Below are positions 20,716 through 33,200 of a DNA stretch of 64,000 nt, in pieces (the first letter of the stretch is position 1; every line of letters starts with the position of its first letter). This stretch comes from Mesostigma viride (lineage: Eukaryota > Streptophyta > Mesostigmatophyceae > Mesostigmatales > Mesostigmataceae): positions 407,187 to 471,186 of the forward strand of contig RPFO01000154.1 in assembly GCA_009746045.1 (NCBI GenBank). The letters are read 5' to 3'. Position numbers and translations under genes: made by a program. The notes below the pieces were generated by a model that was not told the DNA's origin, did not search any database, and was given only the letters and a program-made list of their open reading frames with translations.

Positions 20716-22118
20716 ATGACGACTCCAAAAGCGAAACGGGGTAATTTGGAAAAGGAGCTTTCCGGCTACCAGCCCGACCCACTCGCCATCGTCCTTGCCC
20801 AGTCGACTGGGCCCGCAAACCCACCGCCAGCAAACCCATCGCCAAGCGCCTCTCCAGAGCCCGAGAAATTCTGCTACGAAACAAGCAAATGGCGACAGTA
20901 CCTAGACTGCGCACGCTTTATTTACGGTCAGCGGTTGGCTGCGACTGACCGCGTGGACGCAGAATGCACTGAGATAGTGCATTACTACGCACGGGAACAC
21001 AAGCTCCGTGGGCCCGATGGGCCCACTCCCGCCGACAAGGTGGAGTGGTTCCTCGCCCTGCCAGAATTCAACCATCGCCTCGCCATCCTCTTCAGCTTCT
21101 ATACAAGCTCACTGCATGCACGTGACCTCGACGCTCGGCTCCGCAACCCAGCCCGGCCTGCGCAGCCGGCTGCCACACCGGCTGCCTCCCTCTGCATGCA
21201 AGGATGACCTCCGAGCAGTGCTGGAGGAGCTCGTGACCTGGCCGCTGGCCGAGAAGATGACGTTGATTACTACAGCGCTCAACACGGTGGAGGCCAAGGA
21301 CCGTCTCCAATACGGAAACCAAGGTCGCATACAAGCTACAACCTCAGCTCACGGCACTGCAGACCACGGCGCAGGCATCCGAGGCACATGCTGCACTCCT
21401 CTCCCGCCTCAACCAGGTGGAGGGGAAGTGCAGCGTGATCATGAAGAAGCTTGAAGCCATCACCGCCCACACCGAGGCCCTGGCCACACAGGTCCCAAAG
21501 ATAGCGGAGCAGACGGCCACCATCGCATCCCAGCCACCCCCGGCAGGATGCTGCATGGCGACCCACCGCTCTCCTATGCGGACCTGCTGCATGCGGTCAG
21601 CGACCGCCTCAACCACTGACGCCATCGCCACGAAGCTCCAGGAGCAGGAGGACCACCGCCAGGCCGAACAACGGGAGGCCACCGACCGCGCTCGCCGCGA
21701 GTGCCGAGTGGTGCTGCGTCGTTTCCCGCAGAAGCCAGGTGAGACGTACGTCAACCACCCTCATTGCCGACGAGCTCAAGGACCAGTTCTCACCCTCATG
21801 GGCCTGGTAGGTGAGGTAGAACTGCGCGGGTGCCACTGCCTTCCCCACTCACGGGACAAGGCGGCTCCCCCACCAGTCCTGCTCACCTTCCCCTCCCCTG
21901 AGGACAAGCTAGTGGCGGTTGTCGCAAGAGTTTGCACGACCTCACCTAGCTGGACGCTGGACGACGGGCCTGAACCCCGCTCAGCCAGCAGCATGCAGCG
22001 CCGCGACCTGTGGCCGGAATACCTCCGCCACAAGCAGGACCCCCAAAAGCCCAAGGTGTACTGGAGGGGCAGGGACCTGATGATTAACCACAAGATGTGG
22101 ACGCCCCCTGCGGGCTAG
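20716..22118 (+). pseudogene. LINE ORF1-like protein, frameshifted
   Basis: Starts MTTPKAKRGN at 20716. The reading passes through three frames. Content in order: Pro-rich N-terminus, a helical region, a Gln/Glu/Ala-rich coiled-coil-like stretch (21330-21700) and a basic C-terminus with RRDLWPEYLRHKQ and WRGRDLMIN before TAG at 22116-22118. This is the layout of L1-type ORF1 RNA-binding proteins. No RT follows, so this is a partial copy. Confidence 0.55.
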
Positions 22119-22550
22119 AATAGCTTGTATAACAGCCCTAGCTTGTATCCATGGGTAGTCACTGCCGCCATGGCAGCCATACCTAGAATGTTTGCCTAGC
22201 TGTGCCGGCCACCATACCTACTAGTCACGTGCACCACTCACACACGCGGTACACAACCAGCCATAGCCTCAGCTTAGCCCTTGTACATGTACAGCCATGC
22301 TACGTCCTGGCTATGATCATTTTACTTGCCCACGCTAATTGTACCGATGATATGCTCACATGGGTCTTATTGCACCCACAGCACTTGCCGGACGGTCTAT
22401 GGCGTGTCCGATTGCCGCTGTGGCATGCCTCTGGCATGAAGGAGAAAGGGGGTCTCTGCCCTTTCTTCCTGTTGTGCACATGCAGGGTATAATAAAAGCA
22501 CTTCCGTGCTCCGTGACTCCCCAACGGGAGCACACGTTTAATTAATTAAT
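22119..22550 (+). mobile_element. 3' end of a non-LTR element with TTAATTAATTAAT tail
   Basis: Non-coding stretch ending CCCCAACGGGAGCACACG and a TAAT repeat. The block CCCCAACGGG followed by (TTAA)n recurs at 47513-47575. Confidence 0.5.
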
Positions 22551-23020
22551 GGAGTCACGTGCAGTTTTTCAAATGGGATGACAGTCAAATCCAGCAACCA
22601 TCCTACAGTGTTTATGGTCTTGATACTAGCAGCGCATGCACGTTGATATTTGTGTTATAAGGGCCATCATGCCATGTTTAGCTTTCACTATTGACGTAAA
22701 CACTTGATTGAACACTAGCTACTAGGGTAAATGAAGGTTTATTATTCAGCAAGCGTGATGACGACGGTGGCTTATATTCAGTTGATGCCATGCCGTGTTG
22801 GAGTTGTAACATGAGGAAACACGTGTATTTTGTCATGTTTACAGGGGTTGTACGTGCTCAGTTATTCTTATTATACCTCCAACAAAAAACACAGAAAAAC
22901 AAGCCTTTTAGCATTTCCCCGTACTATTGCGTAATATACAGTGTACTGTACCGTATTACACATCAAAGTACACCCCGGGACCGTATTTTACCGTACTACG
23001 TACTATTGAACTCTGCGGCT
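22551..23020. other. no gene seen
   Basis: AT-rich stretch with short GTAC palindromes (22920-23010). Nothing coding supported. Confidence 0.4.
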
Positions 23021-23524
23021 ACCAAGAGCGCCGCACGCGGGCCAAGCTCTCTGCGAGCTCCCTTTTGTCACCCATCATACCATCTTACACCGCCGTCTCC
23101 TCGTTGCCAGCCATCTAGCCCGCACAGACAAGGTGAATACCGATGTGGGCCCTGCGGGCGGGCTTAGGACTGGCCAACCAGGTAGACACCTCCTATTCTA
23201 TGGCAGGGTCCCTTTGTCCCGTCGCAACCCACTGGCAAACTTGTGCGTGCCCTGCACCGATGCGGCGAGACCCGGACCTATGTGACACAATTGCTTGAGG
23301 ACGCAGGGCTTCTGGGATTATCTGTACTCCGCGCCCGCATGATACACAAGGAAAAATGGGCTGCCGTCTGCGATAAGCACCTTCCTGTGGGGCATGCTCC
23401 TGTTTTCTCCCCACGGGCCCTGCGGCCCATTGCGGGTAGAATGCAGGGTAGAAGTCATCAGGTGGAGGTTACTGCCCCTGAAGATATAGCCGCTACACTA
23501 CCGCCTCGTCTGCCATTACAGTAG
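23021..23524 (+). pseudogene. C-terminal end of a LINE polyprotein
   Basis: Reads HRRLLVASHLARTDK near 23090, homologous to the LINE tail near 19060, then in a second frame LVRALHRCGE and MIHKEKWAAVCDK, which is the usual last part of LINE RT proteins. Frameshifted; no upstream RT. Confidence 0.5.
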
Positions 23525-23600
23525 AGGACAGCTCAGATGAGGATTATTATACCCCCCTCTAGTGACTATATGAAGTGAGAACTATATCAAGGAGACAGCT
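23525..23600. other. short spacer before the Penelope-like element
   Basis: Contains two short direct repeats (CTATATCAA GGAGACA and CTATATCAAAGAGACA), the second leading into the element. Confidence 0.35.
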
Positions 23601-24579
23601 ATATCAAAGAGACAACCAGCGCAGGCCAGAAATCGGGAGAATCCGGACCATGGTAGCTCGAGCCTGCCGTTATCTTTTCCGCGTTTTCGAGTCGTTCAGG
23701 ATGATGAAGATGAATGGTGATGGAAATGTGTATCCTTGTGCATTGAAATTGTGGCTGGCTTACGTGTGGAGCGACTAGATGACCTAGACGGTGGGGCCGG
23801 AAACAGCATGCTTGATCAGGGCGTGTGTTTCTAGCCTAACTGGCCGGGAGTGTCTAGTGGTGAGCACCATTGCTGCGATCGCTCTCCCACCATTTACGAG
23901 GAAATACCCGCAAATGGAAAACCACTGAAAAGGTCTAGCTAGTCAGTCATCACGTTAGCCATGCCATGATTCCAAACGTCCAAGAACTGCACACGGTGCA
24001 AAGGCAAAAAGCCGGAGGACAGCACTTTCAAATGTGCGGCGGGAACCAAAAGCCCGCGGATGCCAGAAAACATCGTGTTGCGGCAGCGACGCGACGATGT
24101 GGACAACGAATCCAGTGCCAAGCTCGGAACGGCCGCAAAGGAGATCTGGCATCACAGGGTTCAGATGTGCGGAGATACTATGCGATCCAGCCGGTCCACG
24201 ACCTGTTTGTAGAGCTTGTGCCAAGGGGCAGCACCGAACAGATGTGGGTGACGTTGCAAAAAACATCGGACTTGACGGAGCATAATGGCTCGGTCATAGT
24301 CTTTGACCAATAAACGCTGCAAGAGTTCAACAAGAGTCGTGATGAAATCAACACGATAAGAACAAAGACGGGAAAAACGATGTAACTGAGAAAGAACAAC
24401 ACCATATTTTGCTGTGTGGGAAAGGAGACTGTGAATATCGGGGTAACGAATAAAAGGAATTTGCTGGTATTTAGGATCCTTGCGCTTATCATAGACAGCC
24501 GTACGCCAGCCCTTCTTGTTATGGGTAATGTTAAGATCGAGGTAATTGCAATGAGTATCCTCCGACGTGAGCTTTAATG
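23601..24579 (-). repeat. 3' pseudo-LTR of the Penelope-like element
   Basis: 979 bp, matched by 28153-29131 with only one difference that I noticed (G at about 23747, A at 28299). It includes the last 420 bp of the coding frame. Confidence 0.85.
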
Positions 24580-27217
24580 TGAGGGACGCTTGCGGGTAGA
24601 TGCCAGGCAGACCAGCGGTGATATACAAATGGGTTGCGAAATCAGGGTTGTCGAAAGCGATGACATCATCAATGTATCGACATGTATGGATAAAACGCCT
24701 GATGAGAACATCATCGTTTGAGGCAATGAGATTCTCCATGAATGCAAGCTCATAAGTGTATAGATAGAGGTTTGCAAGGAGCCCGGCACAGTTAGTGCCC
24801 ATAGGGATGCCGATAGCTTGTTGGTATACATTGCCCGCAAAACAGATGAAGGTGTTATCAACAAGATAAGAGATCCAATGGACAAGGTCAGCCTTCGTGA
24901 TAATATAATTATAACCATCCCGCACGATAGCACCTGCCGCGATCCCTGAGAGCCACGTTGCCGTGGGCTTGGTCTGAGAAACACGCACGTGCAGGTGGTT
25001 GCGCCCGTGAGGCCTACGTGCATACAGACGAGTAAGGAGGCTATCTAAACGAGCTTTCAAATCGTGCAAATCTAGTGTGGTATATAGAGTGGTGAAATCA
25101 TAGGTGGCTATGGGCATAGGTATACGTTTCTCTGCTGCTGTCTTAGAACGGCTAAGGGCGGCAAGGCGTAGGCGTACTTGGGCTGAGTCTATGACGATCC
25201 AACTACCAGCGCATTCATACCCGGCATTCGACAGCACCTCCACCCATAATGCATTGGCTTCGGGGAGAAGAGCATTCAAAGCATGGCAGATGAGTTTCGA
25301 GAGAGGCATCAGTGGGGCTGAATGCGACGCAGCAATGGTGCGCAAAGCAACAGGAGTTTTGTGCAGCTTAAGAGTGAGATACAGATATGGGAACGTAGTG
25401 GTGGTGGCGCGTCGCTGCCGCTTAAGGAATGCCCGAGCAAAAATGTTTTGGCTGTGCAGAAAAGCCCGATGAGCAGCAGTGATACTGGCGGTGGACTGTG
25501 CACGCTGAACATAGGTAGGGCTGGACGCCAACTCGTGTTGCAAAGTAGCAAGGTAGTGCTTCTTGCATATGAAAGCAAAGTTGTTGGCACTCTTGTCAAC
25601 ACACGTGATGATAAAGTCCTGCTTGAAGTGGTCAAGAAGTGCTTTATCTGTGGTGTTGAGCCAGGTGGTGCGGTGGACCTGCTGGAGACGGTAATCAAGC
25701 CTGGTGAGACGTGCATTGCATTCGTGAATGACGGCGCGAAACCACGGTTCCATGGCAAGGGGAGCAAGCTGTAGGTCCGTGCTCATGGCATTGCAGAATT
25801 TGCGCAGTGATGTGGAGAGCAGTGCATTCACCTCTTTGGCACACGTGCGCTGGACCCACGGCCGAAACTTGGTGCCTTTGGCAAAAAGGTCTACAAGCGT
25901 GTGGCTCGGCAGGATGCTGAGGTCAGCGGTCATGACGTGCTGTGAGGTGGGATCAAGGTACTTGAAATACCGTTGTTGTTGGCAGGGGCAGGGCCCTGCC
26001 AAGATGGTGGCCAGCTCGGTGGGCGTTGTATCGCGGCTGACCTTCCCGTTGCTGAAAACCATTTGTCCCAAGGTGGGAGAGTAATGCCAGGCGGCAATGG
26101 GAGTGCCGAAAGTGTTGCGCACCACGAGCGGCATCGCAGCCTGCACTTGCGGCAAATGCAGAATGTGTGGCAAACACAGCTCATCCATCGCAGCATGAAT
26201 GAAAGGTGAGATCAGCAAACGGCGCGGACGCAGTGCATCTGCATTCCCATTGACACGGTGCCGAATGATACGTGAGAGAAGGCCTCGCAGACTAGTGGCA
26301 TGGGAGCGGGGGACTTGCAGATCAGCTGGGGAGCACGACCCGACGGCAATGTGTAAGCTGGTAAGCTTCTTCAAGCTGCAGGCTTCGAGATAGGATGCAT
26401 GAAAGTTGCCGCGTTGCATAAGCCGAGACATGTGACGTAAGCAGCGGAGACTGGTGGAGTAAAGGGAAGGATCGGTGGACACATGTGTGGAAGGTGGAGG
26501 GGCCGGGGTGACGCTGGGGGGATAGGGGCGATATGGGTGGAGATTGTGCTTCAGACGCCAGGCACGGATGAACATAAGAGGGCGGGGACGGAGGGGAGGC
26601 GGGCGGCGGCGAGACCGAGCTTTGAAACTCTTGCCTTCAATGCAAAAACCGTGGGGCAGAAATGCATGTAACATTCGTTTCCAAAACGTTTCCCGATGCC
26701 CTGCGGCTTTGCGAAAAGCGGCGCCGGTAAAGGTGCCGGGGACATGTTCCAAGGGGACGACTCGCCAATCCCACCACCCGTATTGGGCCATGGCGCCATG
26801 TAGGGGGGTGTCGTCGTTGGCGGCAGGGCGGCCAATATGAAGGCGGCGTGCCGCTCGGACATGTTCCTGAAAACGCGTCCAGGCATCCCGTTGCGTCTGG
26901 CCAACGTAGATACGCTGAGGGTACCTGCGGTTGTAAATGGCATAAATGACGCGATGGGTGCTTACGGGGTGTGGGCGAGTGGAGTTGGTAAGCGACAAAT
27001 GCGTGCGCTGTAAGCGCCGGAGGCGACGTAGAGTATGGTCATCCTTGCAGTGATGGTTATGGCGCGTGTTGATGCGACAACGCTTCCGCCATGCCTGTGA
27101 GGAGATACGATAGGGGAACTGCCGAGAAATAGCAGTGTACTTCCGGTAATCAATGCCACTGGATTGCCGTATTCTGTGGAGGGTAAGAGCATGCCAGAAA
27201 GTCATAAGGTGTTTCAT
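24161..27217 (-). CDS. Penelope-like protein: GIY-YIG endonuclease plus reverse transcriptase
   Basis: 1018 codons from ATG 27217 to the stop at 24161. The GIY-YIG-like domain is at residues about 88-185: IYAIYN, then RIYVGQT, Arg in TRFQEH and Glu in HRETFW. RT is in the C-terminal half: TLKLHK, YDFTTLYTTLD near 700, GIPMGTNCAG near 803 and YIDD near 848, followed by the thumb region. Canonical Penelope proteins have the endonuclease at the C-terminus; here it is N-terminal, as in the group reported from green algae and protists (Chlamys and relatives). Its role is target-primed reverse transcription of its own RNA. There is a basic N-terminal stretch but no other domain that I can name. Confidence 0.88.
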   Translation of the reverse strand: MKHLMTFWHALTLHRIRQSSGIDYRKYTAISRQFPYRISSQAWRKRCRINTRHNHHCKDDHTLRRLRRLQRTHLSLTNSTRPHPVSTHRVIYAIYNRRYPQRIYVGQTQRDAWTRFQEHVRAARRLHIGRPAANDDTPLHGAMAQYGWWDWRVVPLEHVPGTFTGAAFRKAAGHRETFWKRMLHAFLPHGFCIEGKSFKARSRRRPPPLRPRPLMFIRAWRLKHNLHPYRPYPPSVTPAPPPSTHVSTDPSLYSTSLRCLRHMSRLMQRGNFHASYLEACSLKKLTSLHIAVGSCSPADLQVPRSHATSLRGLLSRIIRHRVNGNADALRPRRLLISPFIHAAMDELCLPHILHLPQVQAAMPLVVRNTFGTPIAAWHYSPTLGQMVFSNGKVSRDTTPTELATILAGPCPCQQQRYFKYLDPTSQHVMTADLSILPSHTLVDLFAKGTKFRPWVQRTCAKEVNALLSTSLRKFCNAMSTDLQLAPLAMEPWFRAVIHECNARLTRLDYRLQQVHRTTWLNTTDKALLDHFKQDFIITCVDKSANNFAFICKKHYLATLQHELASSPTYVQRAQSTASITAAHRAFLHSQNIFARAFLKRQRRATTTTFPYLYLTLKLHKTPVALRTIAASHSAPLMPLSKLICHALNALLPEANALWVEVLSNAGYECAGSWIVIDSAQVRLRLAALSRSKTAAEKRIPMPIATYDFTTLYTTLDLHDLKARLDSLLTRLYARRPHGRNHLHVRVSQTKPTATWLSGIAAGAIVRDGYNYIITKADLVHWISYLVDNTFICFAGNVYQQAIGIPMGTNCAGLLANLYLYTYELAFMENLIASNDDVLIRRFIHTCRYIDDVIAFDNPDFATHLYITAGLPGIYPQASLTLKLTSEDTHCNYLDLNITHNKKGWRTAVYDKRKDPKYQQIPFIRYPDIHSLLSHTAKYGVVLSQLHRFSRLCSYRVDFITTLVELLQRLLVKDYDRAIMLRQVRCFLQRHPHLFGAAPWHKLYKQVVDRLDRIVSPHI

Positions 27218-28152
27218 GATGATTCAGATGCACTGAGAGCTAAGACATCAAACAGAACCAGAGCGGAGCATATTGAGGTAAGTCAATATTCACTGCGTAA
27301 CACCCGTTACGCGATAGCGGTGGTCCATGATGCATCTCCCCGGGGCAGGATGTGGCTAACAACACAGCTGAATGGACTCGGAACATGTGGATTCCCAGTG
27401 GGGGGGCCTTCCAATTGTCATACTTGACACCTCTTTCCTGTAACGAAAAGATTTCCCTTCTTCATGTTCCAGATGAGTCACCGTGCTCCTGCCTTTGTGT
27501 TTTTTTGGCGTTTGTAAAGAGATATGGGAGGGTAAACAAAAGCAAAGGCTGATATTGCCGTGTGGGGGGCCCGATCCTTGGTTAGTCTCTCAAGTGCCCA
27601 CAGAAAAACACGAGAGTAGCACACACAGCGCGCAGCCCAGCCTAGCTCCCTCAGTAAAAGTAAAAGAAAAAGGACAAGAACAGCAAAACAAACGAGAACA
27701 AGAAAAAGAACAAAACACAGACACGTAGTGCAATGTGAGCGGAATGATGGAGGAAGGTGAGAGGGGGACATCGTATTGAATGTGTAGGCATTGAGGCAGC
27801 CGAAGCGTCCCATCCCCGGGTACATTCGTGGCTTTCAAAAAAGCCACAACCTGCGTGGAAGAGGAAAATGCAGGAACGATGAGTATGATCCTGAAAACGA
27901 GGTTGAGGAAACGCGGAGAGGAAATGCCGGCCGCTGAAACGATTCCGATGGAACTATGGGTTTCGCCGACATGAGGCGGTGCAGCTGACTATCTCTATGG
28001 TGTCGTGTGTGACCGGGAGTGCCGGTTCACGTGCGCACTCGTCGGACTAGCCCGACGACATGTGTGCTTGGTTGCCCACGGCTGAAATCCTCTTGCCCGT
28101 CATGCAAAGGCCACGCCTCCTAGCCGAAAACGAACTATATTCAACCAATCTA
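27218..28152 (-). other. leader of the Penelope-like element
   Basis: No coding frame supported. An A/G-rich run sits at 27640-27740. Three adjacent hairpins at 28001-28060 loosely resemble a hammerhead ribozyme (see findings). Confidence 0.5.
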
Positions 28153-29131
28153 ATATCAAAGAGACAACCAGCGCAGGCCAGAAATCGGGAGAATCCGGAC
28201 CATGGTAGCTCGAGCCTGCCGTTATCTTTTCCGCGTTTTCGAGTCGTTCAGGATGATGAAGATGAATGGTGATGGAAATGTGTATCCTTGTGCATTGAAA
28301 TTATGGCTGGCTTACGTGTGGAGCGACTAGATGACCTAGACGGTGGGGCCGGAAACAGCATGCTTGATCAGGGCGTGTGTTTCTAGCCTAACTGGCCGGG
28401 AGTGTCTAGTGGTGAGCACCATTGCTGCGATCGCTCTCCCACCATTTACGAGGAAATACCCGCAAATGGAAAACCACTGAAAAGGTCTAGCTAGTCAGTC
28501 ATCACGTTAGCCATGCCATGATTCCAAACGTCCAAGAACTGCACACGGTGCAAAGGCAAAAAGCCGGAGGACAGCACTTTCAAATGTGCGGCGGGAACCA
28601 AAAGCCCGCGGATGCCAGAAAACATCGTGTTGCGGCAGCGACGCGACGATGTGGACAACGAATCCAGTGCCAAGCTCGGAACGGCCGCAAAGGAGATCTG
28701 GCATCACAGGGTTCAGATGTGCGGAGATACTATGCGATCCAGCCGGTCCACGACCTGTTTGTAGAGCTTGTGCCAAGGGGCAGCACCGAACAGATGTGGG
28801 TGACGTTGCAAAAAACATCGGACTTGACGGAGCATAATGGCTCGGTCATAGTCTTTGACCAATAAACGCTGCAAGAGTTCAACAAGAGTCGTGATGAAAT
28901 CAACACGATAAGAACAAAGACGGGAAAAACGATGTAACTGAGAAAGAACAACACCATATTTTGCTGTGTGGGAAAGGAGACTGTGAATATCGGGGTAACG
29001 AATAAAAGGAATTTGCTGGTATTTAGGATCCTTGCGCTTATCATAGACAGCCGTACGCCAGCCCTTCTTGTTATGGGTAATGTTAAGATCGAGGTAATTG
29101 CAATGAGTATCCTCCGACGTGAGCTTTAATG
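28153..29131 (-). repeat. 5' pseudo-LTR: truncated upstream copy of the element tail
   Basis: Direct repeat of 23601-24579, placed directly before the full copy in the transcription direction. It carries the same coding tail without a start. Confidence 0.85.
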
Positions 29132-29146
29132 CTATATGGTTGGGCT

Positions 29147-30041
29147 AAATATCAGCAAATTCCTTTTATTCGCTACCCCGTTATTCACAGTCTCCTTTCC
29201 CACAGAGCAAAATATGGTGTTGATCTTAGTCAGTTGCATCGTTTTTCCCGTCTTTGTTCTTATCGTGTTGATTTCATCACGACTCTTGTTGAACTCTTGC
29301 ATCGTTTGTTGGTCAAAGACTATGACCGAGACATTATAATAATTATGCTCCGTCAAGTCCGGTGTTTTTTGCAACGTCACCCACATCTGTTGGGTGCTGC
29401 CCCTTGACACAAGCTCTACAAACAGGTCGTGGACTGGCTGGATCGCGTAGTATCTCCGCACATCTGAACCCTGAGATGCCAGATCTCCTTTGCGGCCGTT
29501 CCGAGCTTGGCACTGGATTCGTTGTCCACACCGTCGCGTCGCTGCAGCAACACTATGTTTTCTGGCATACGCGGGCCTTTGGTTCCTGCCGCACATTTGA
29601 AAGTGGTGTCCTCCGGATTTTTGCCTTTGCACCGTGTGCAGTTCTTGGACGTTTGGAAACATGGCATGGCTAACGTAATGACTGACTAGCTAGACCTTTT
29701 CTGTGGTTTTCTGGACATTTGCGGGTATTTCCTTGTCAATGGTGGGAGAGCGATATCGCAGCAATGGTGCTCACCACTAGACACTCCCGGCCAGTTAGGC
29801 TCGAAACACACGCCCTGATCAAGCAAGCTGTTTCCGGCCCAACCGTCTAGGTACGCATCTAGTCGCTCTACACGTAAGCCAGCCATAATTTGCACAATGC
29901 ACAAGGCTACACATTTCCATCTCCATTCATATTCATCATCCTGAACGACTCGAAAACGCGGACAAGATAACGGCAGGCTCGAGCTACCATGGTCCGGATT
30001 CTCCCGATTTCTGGCCTGCGCTGGTTGTCTCCTTGATATGG
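29147..30041 (+). repeat. inverted, older copy of the Penelope-like tail
   Basis: Reverse complement of about 28153-29024 with scattered changes and small indels (it ends GGTTGTCTCCTTGATAT, the mirror of the start at 28153). Together they form a large palindrome with a 120-bp centre. Inverted truncated copies beside the main one are typical of Penelope-like elements. Confidence 0.8.
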
Positions 30042-30294
30042 TTGGGGCATGATGCAGACGGTATTTGTAACTTTCGTGTAATTACTTCACTAATGAGATT
30101 AGCATAGTACTCCGTGGCATGCCCATGCGCATGACACGCAAGTACTTACTTACTTATTTCCAACTGTGCTTGATTACTTACAACAACATACAAGTCAAGT
30201 GCAGTCCCATACCCAGCAACACCAGGATGCTGTGAAAACAAGACCCTCAGGTCGGTAGCATGAACTCGACCAACATTCTCCTTTACAACGATGA
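30042..30294. other. HslU 3' flank
   Basis: No gene. It holds two TGTAA motifs on the minus strand (30287-30283 and 30182-30178), the usual green-algal poly(A) signal. The second is about 115 bp past the HslU stop and is the better placed. Confidence 0.45.
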
Positions 30295-33200
30295 CTACAA
30301 TATGAACTTGGAGAGGTCAGTTTTCAGCATCATGTCTCCCAGGACCCGCTTGACGTGCTGCATGGACAAACAGGAACATGCAAACAAACAACCCAGCCAG
30401 GCACATGCGCAGCATGGCCAACCGTTAGCAGGCTGTTCATCTCCACGCACAATCGGCACAGAAGAAAACAGGTTCATATCCCCCAACACTACACACACAG
30501 TATCCCACACAGGCAAGATGCTTCCACCACAAAGCTCCAATACAACCTCGGTGCCCCATAGATGCCTGCCTCAGATAAAATCAGGAAATCCCAGGCAGAA
30601 AAACAGAAGACCAGAATCGCTACAAAATATATGGGAGGCTGGCAAACACCCCATTCACAACAACGGCCAGACGATGTCAAGGCCACCTGAAAAAACCATA
30701 CCACCAATGACAAACTTCTTGTGGCGCAACACATGTGAAGGCGGGTATGCCAGCACCAAGCAATGGACTCTCCTGCGCCGATCACAAGCATGCCCAGAAT
30801 TGTACACTACACGGCATGATCCAACACATCCCCAACAGACTTGGAAGCGTGCAAAAAAAATGCTCCACATGCACCGGCCGGAGACCATGAATGTTCGAAA
30901 GGTGGCATGAACCCATTATAGGTATGCACCTATTCCATAGGTAGGATATCAATGCACCGATGATGGCCTCACCTCCCCTTTGACAATGTACTCCTGGCCC
31001 TGTTTGGTGGATAGTATTGTTGTTACTGCGCGGATTATGTTCTTATCAAGCTTACCTCCCCGTTGACACTATACTCCTGGCCCCCTTTGGCGGATAGTAT
31101 TGTCGTTACTGAACGGATGATGTACTTATCAAGCTCACCTCCCCGTTGACGATGTACTCCTGGCCCGCGTACTGGGGCGCATTGAAGCTCACGTCCTCCA
31201 GCACCTTCTCAATCACCTGGCCACCCGTTTGTGCATAGCATAGAGTAGCCAGAAATGCATTGGTATTGTTCTTCAGTAGGAGCAGGTGAAGCCAGAACCT
31301 TCTCAGCCGCCGAGGGGGGAGGAGAAAGGACGCTCCCATTGAAACAGATACTTCAGCGATGAACAGATAATTTAAACGGATACTTCAACGATTAACAGAT
31401 AATTTAAACAGATACTTCAACTATCAACAGATAATTTAAATAGATACTTCAACTATCAACAGATAATTTAAACAGATACTTCAACGATTAACAGATAATT
31501 TAAACAGATACTTCAACTATCAACAGATAATTTAAACAGATACTTCAACGATTAACAGATAATTTAAACAGATACTTCAACTATTAACAGCTAATTTTAA
31601 CAGATACTTCAACGATTAGCAGATAATTTAAACAGACACTTCAACTATTAACAGATACTTTAAACAGATACTTCAACTATTAACAGATAATTTAAACAGA
31701 TACTTCAACTATGAACAGATAATTTAAACAGACACTTCAACTATTCTGCCCTCTCTACCCCCCCCCTGTTTCCGTTCTCACCAAATGTACATGACCGCTT
31801 GTAGCTTGGACCATCCTAAAATACGCTAAGCCCCTTGCGCTTGCAACCCCTGCGGACATCCATGGCGACTACAGCTAAAATGCATACGCAGTTCTAGTGC
31901 CCTTGGTGTCCAGATGCCTGTTTCGAACAATGCAGCTGCAGGCGTTGCCTCACCGTGTATAGCCGCCGGGCACCCATGTTTTCCACCGTGCGGTTCACCT
32001 GCCACCCGGCACGCGCGTGTTGTAAATGACAACATACGAACCGATCCCCAAGGACAGACTCAAGTTAGAAGAGAAGAGCAATGCCGGAGCATGACGCTGG
32101 CATACATCACCTTGCCATCGAGCAAACCTCCTAGAAACATAATGGCAGTTGAAACAGCCCCTAAACATTATGCAAAAGTTGCTGAGATAAGGATTGTTAT
32201 TATTGCTACAATATTCACTATTAGAGAAAGGAGCAACACATGCGAAGCGCGACACAGGAGGGACCCTAGAAATTAAAGACAATCAATTTACCCCTCCCCC
32301 CCCCCCCCTCAACCACCAATACCCCCTGGTCCGCGATGGATGCCAAGGGGCTCATCTTCAAACGCGTGCATAACACGTGCATCCCGTTGAGCCGATCCAA
32401 TGTCCCCACCCACGTATGTATTTGCAAATGAAAAGGTTCATTTGGATGTCTACTTGTGGCTCCAGACGCTTCCAGTCGCCTTGCTGGCACGATCGGTGAA
32501 ACATGAATATGGATTGGTGTTGCTTCCCACCCAGCTGCTCGTTGGAACTCAGCACATCCAGCTCCAGAACCATATCTGAAGCTCGATGTTTTGTGCCCAC
32601 GGTCCACTAGGGAAAAAAAAAACCTTCCCCATCCTATCAGCAGTGGCGGATGCCCCCCTCCCCCCCCCCCCCCCCTTGTCAACTCAGTAGTGATTGACAC
32701 AATCTCCTGTCCCACGCAATCAGTGAAGGCCAGCTCCACACACCCACTAATCAAGGAAGGCCAGCTCCACACACACACACTAAGCAGTGAAGGCCAGCTC
32801 CACACACCCACTAAGCAGTGAAGGCCATCTCCACACACCTACTAAGCAAGGAAGGCCAGCTCCACACCCACTAAGCAGTGAAGGCCAGCTCCACAGCCCC
32901 GCTCATGTAAGGCACCATTTAAACATGGTTTGCTTACTTGTGGTAACAGAGCCCCCACCCCACCCAACACATGACCCTTCCCCTCACCTCCGCCGTGATG
33001 GACGCAATCTCCCTCACCTCCGCCGTGATAGACGCAGTCTCCCTCACCTCCGCCGTGATGGACGCAATCTCCTGGACCTCACCTCAAGACACCACCCTTC
33101 GCCTCACCTCCGCCGTGATGGACGCAATCTCCTGGACCTCACCTCAAGACACCACCCTTCCCCTCACCTCCGCCGTGATGGACGCAATCCACCTCACCTC

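Larger units (their letters stand above)
23601..28152 (-). mobile_element. Penelope-like retroelement, full-length, N-terminal GIY-YIG type
   Basis: A 4.55-kb unit on the minus strand: leader (28152-27218), one uninterrupted frame (27217-24161) and 3' part to 23601. Its last 979 bp (23601-24579) recur in direct orientation at 28153-29131, immediately upstream, as in the partial tandem copies (pseudo-LTRs) known for Penelope-like elements. An intact frame and nearly identical repeats indicate recent activity. Confidence 0.85.

Noticed and set aside
25104-25774. Plus-strand frames of 120-150 codons over the Penelope-like gene
   Set aside because: Antisense shadows of the intact 1018-codon frame.
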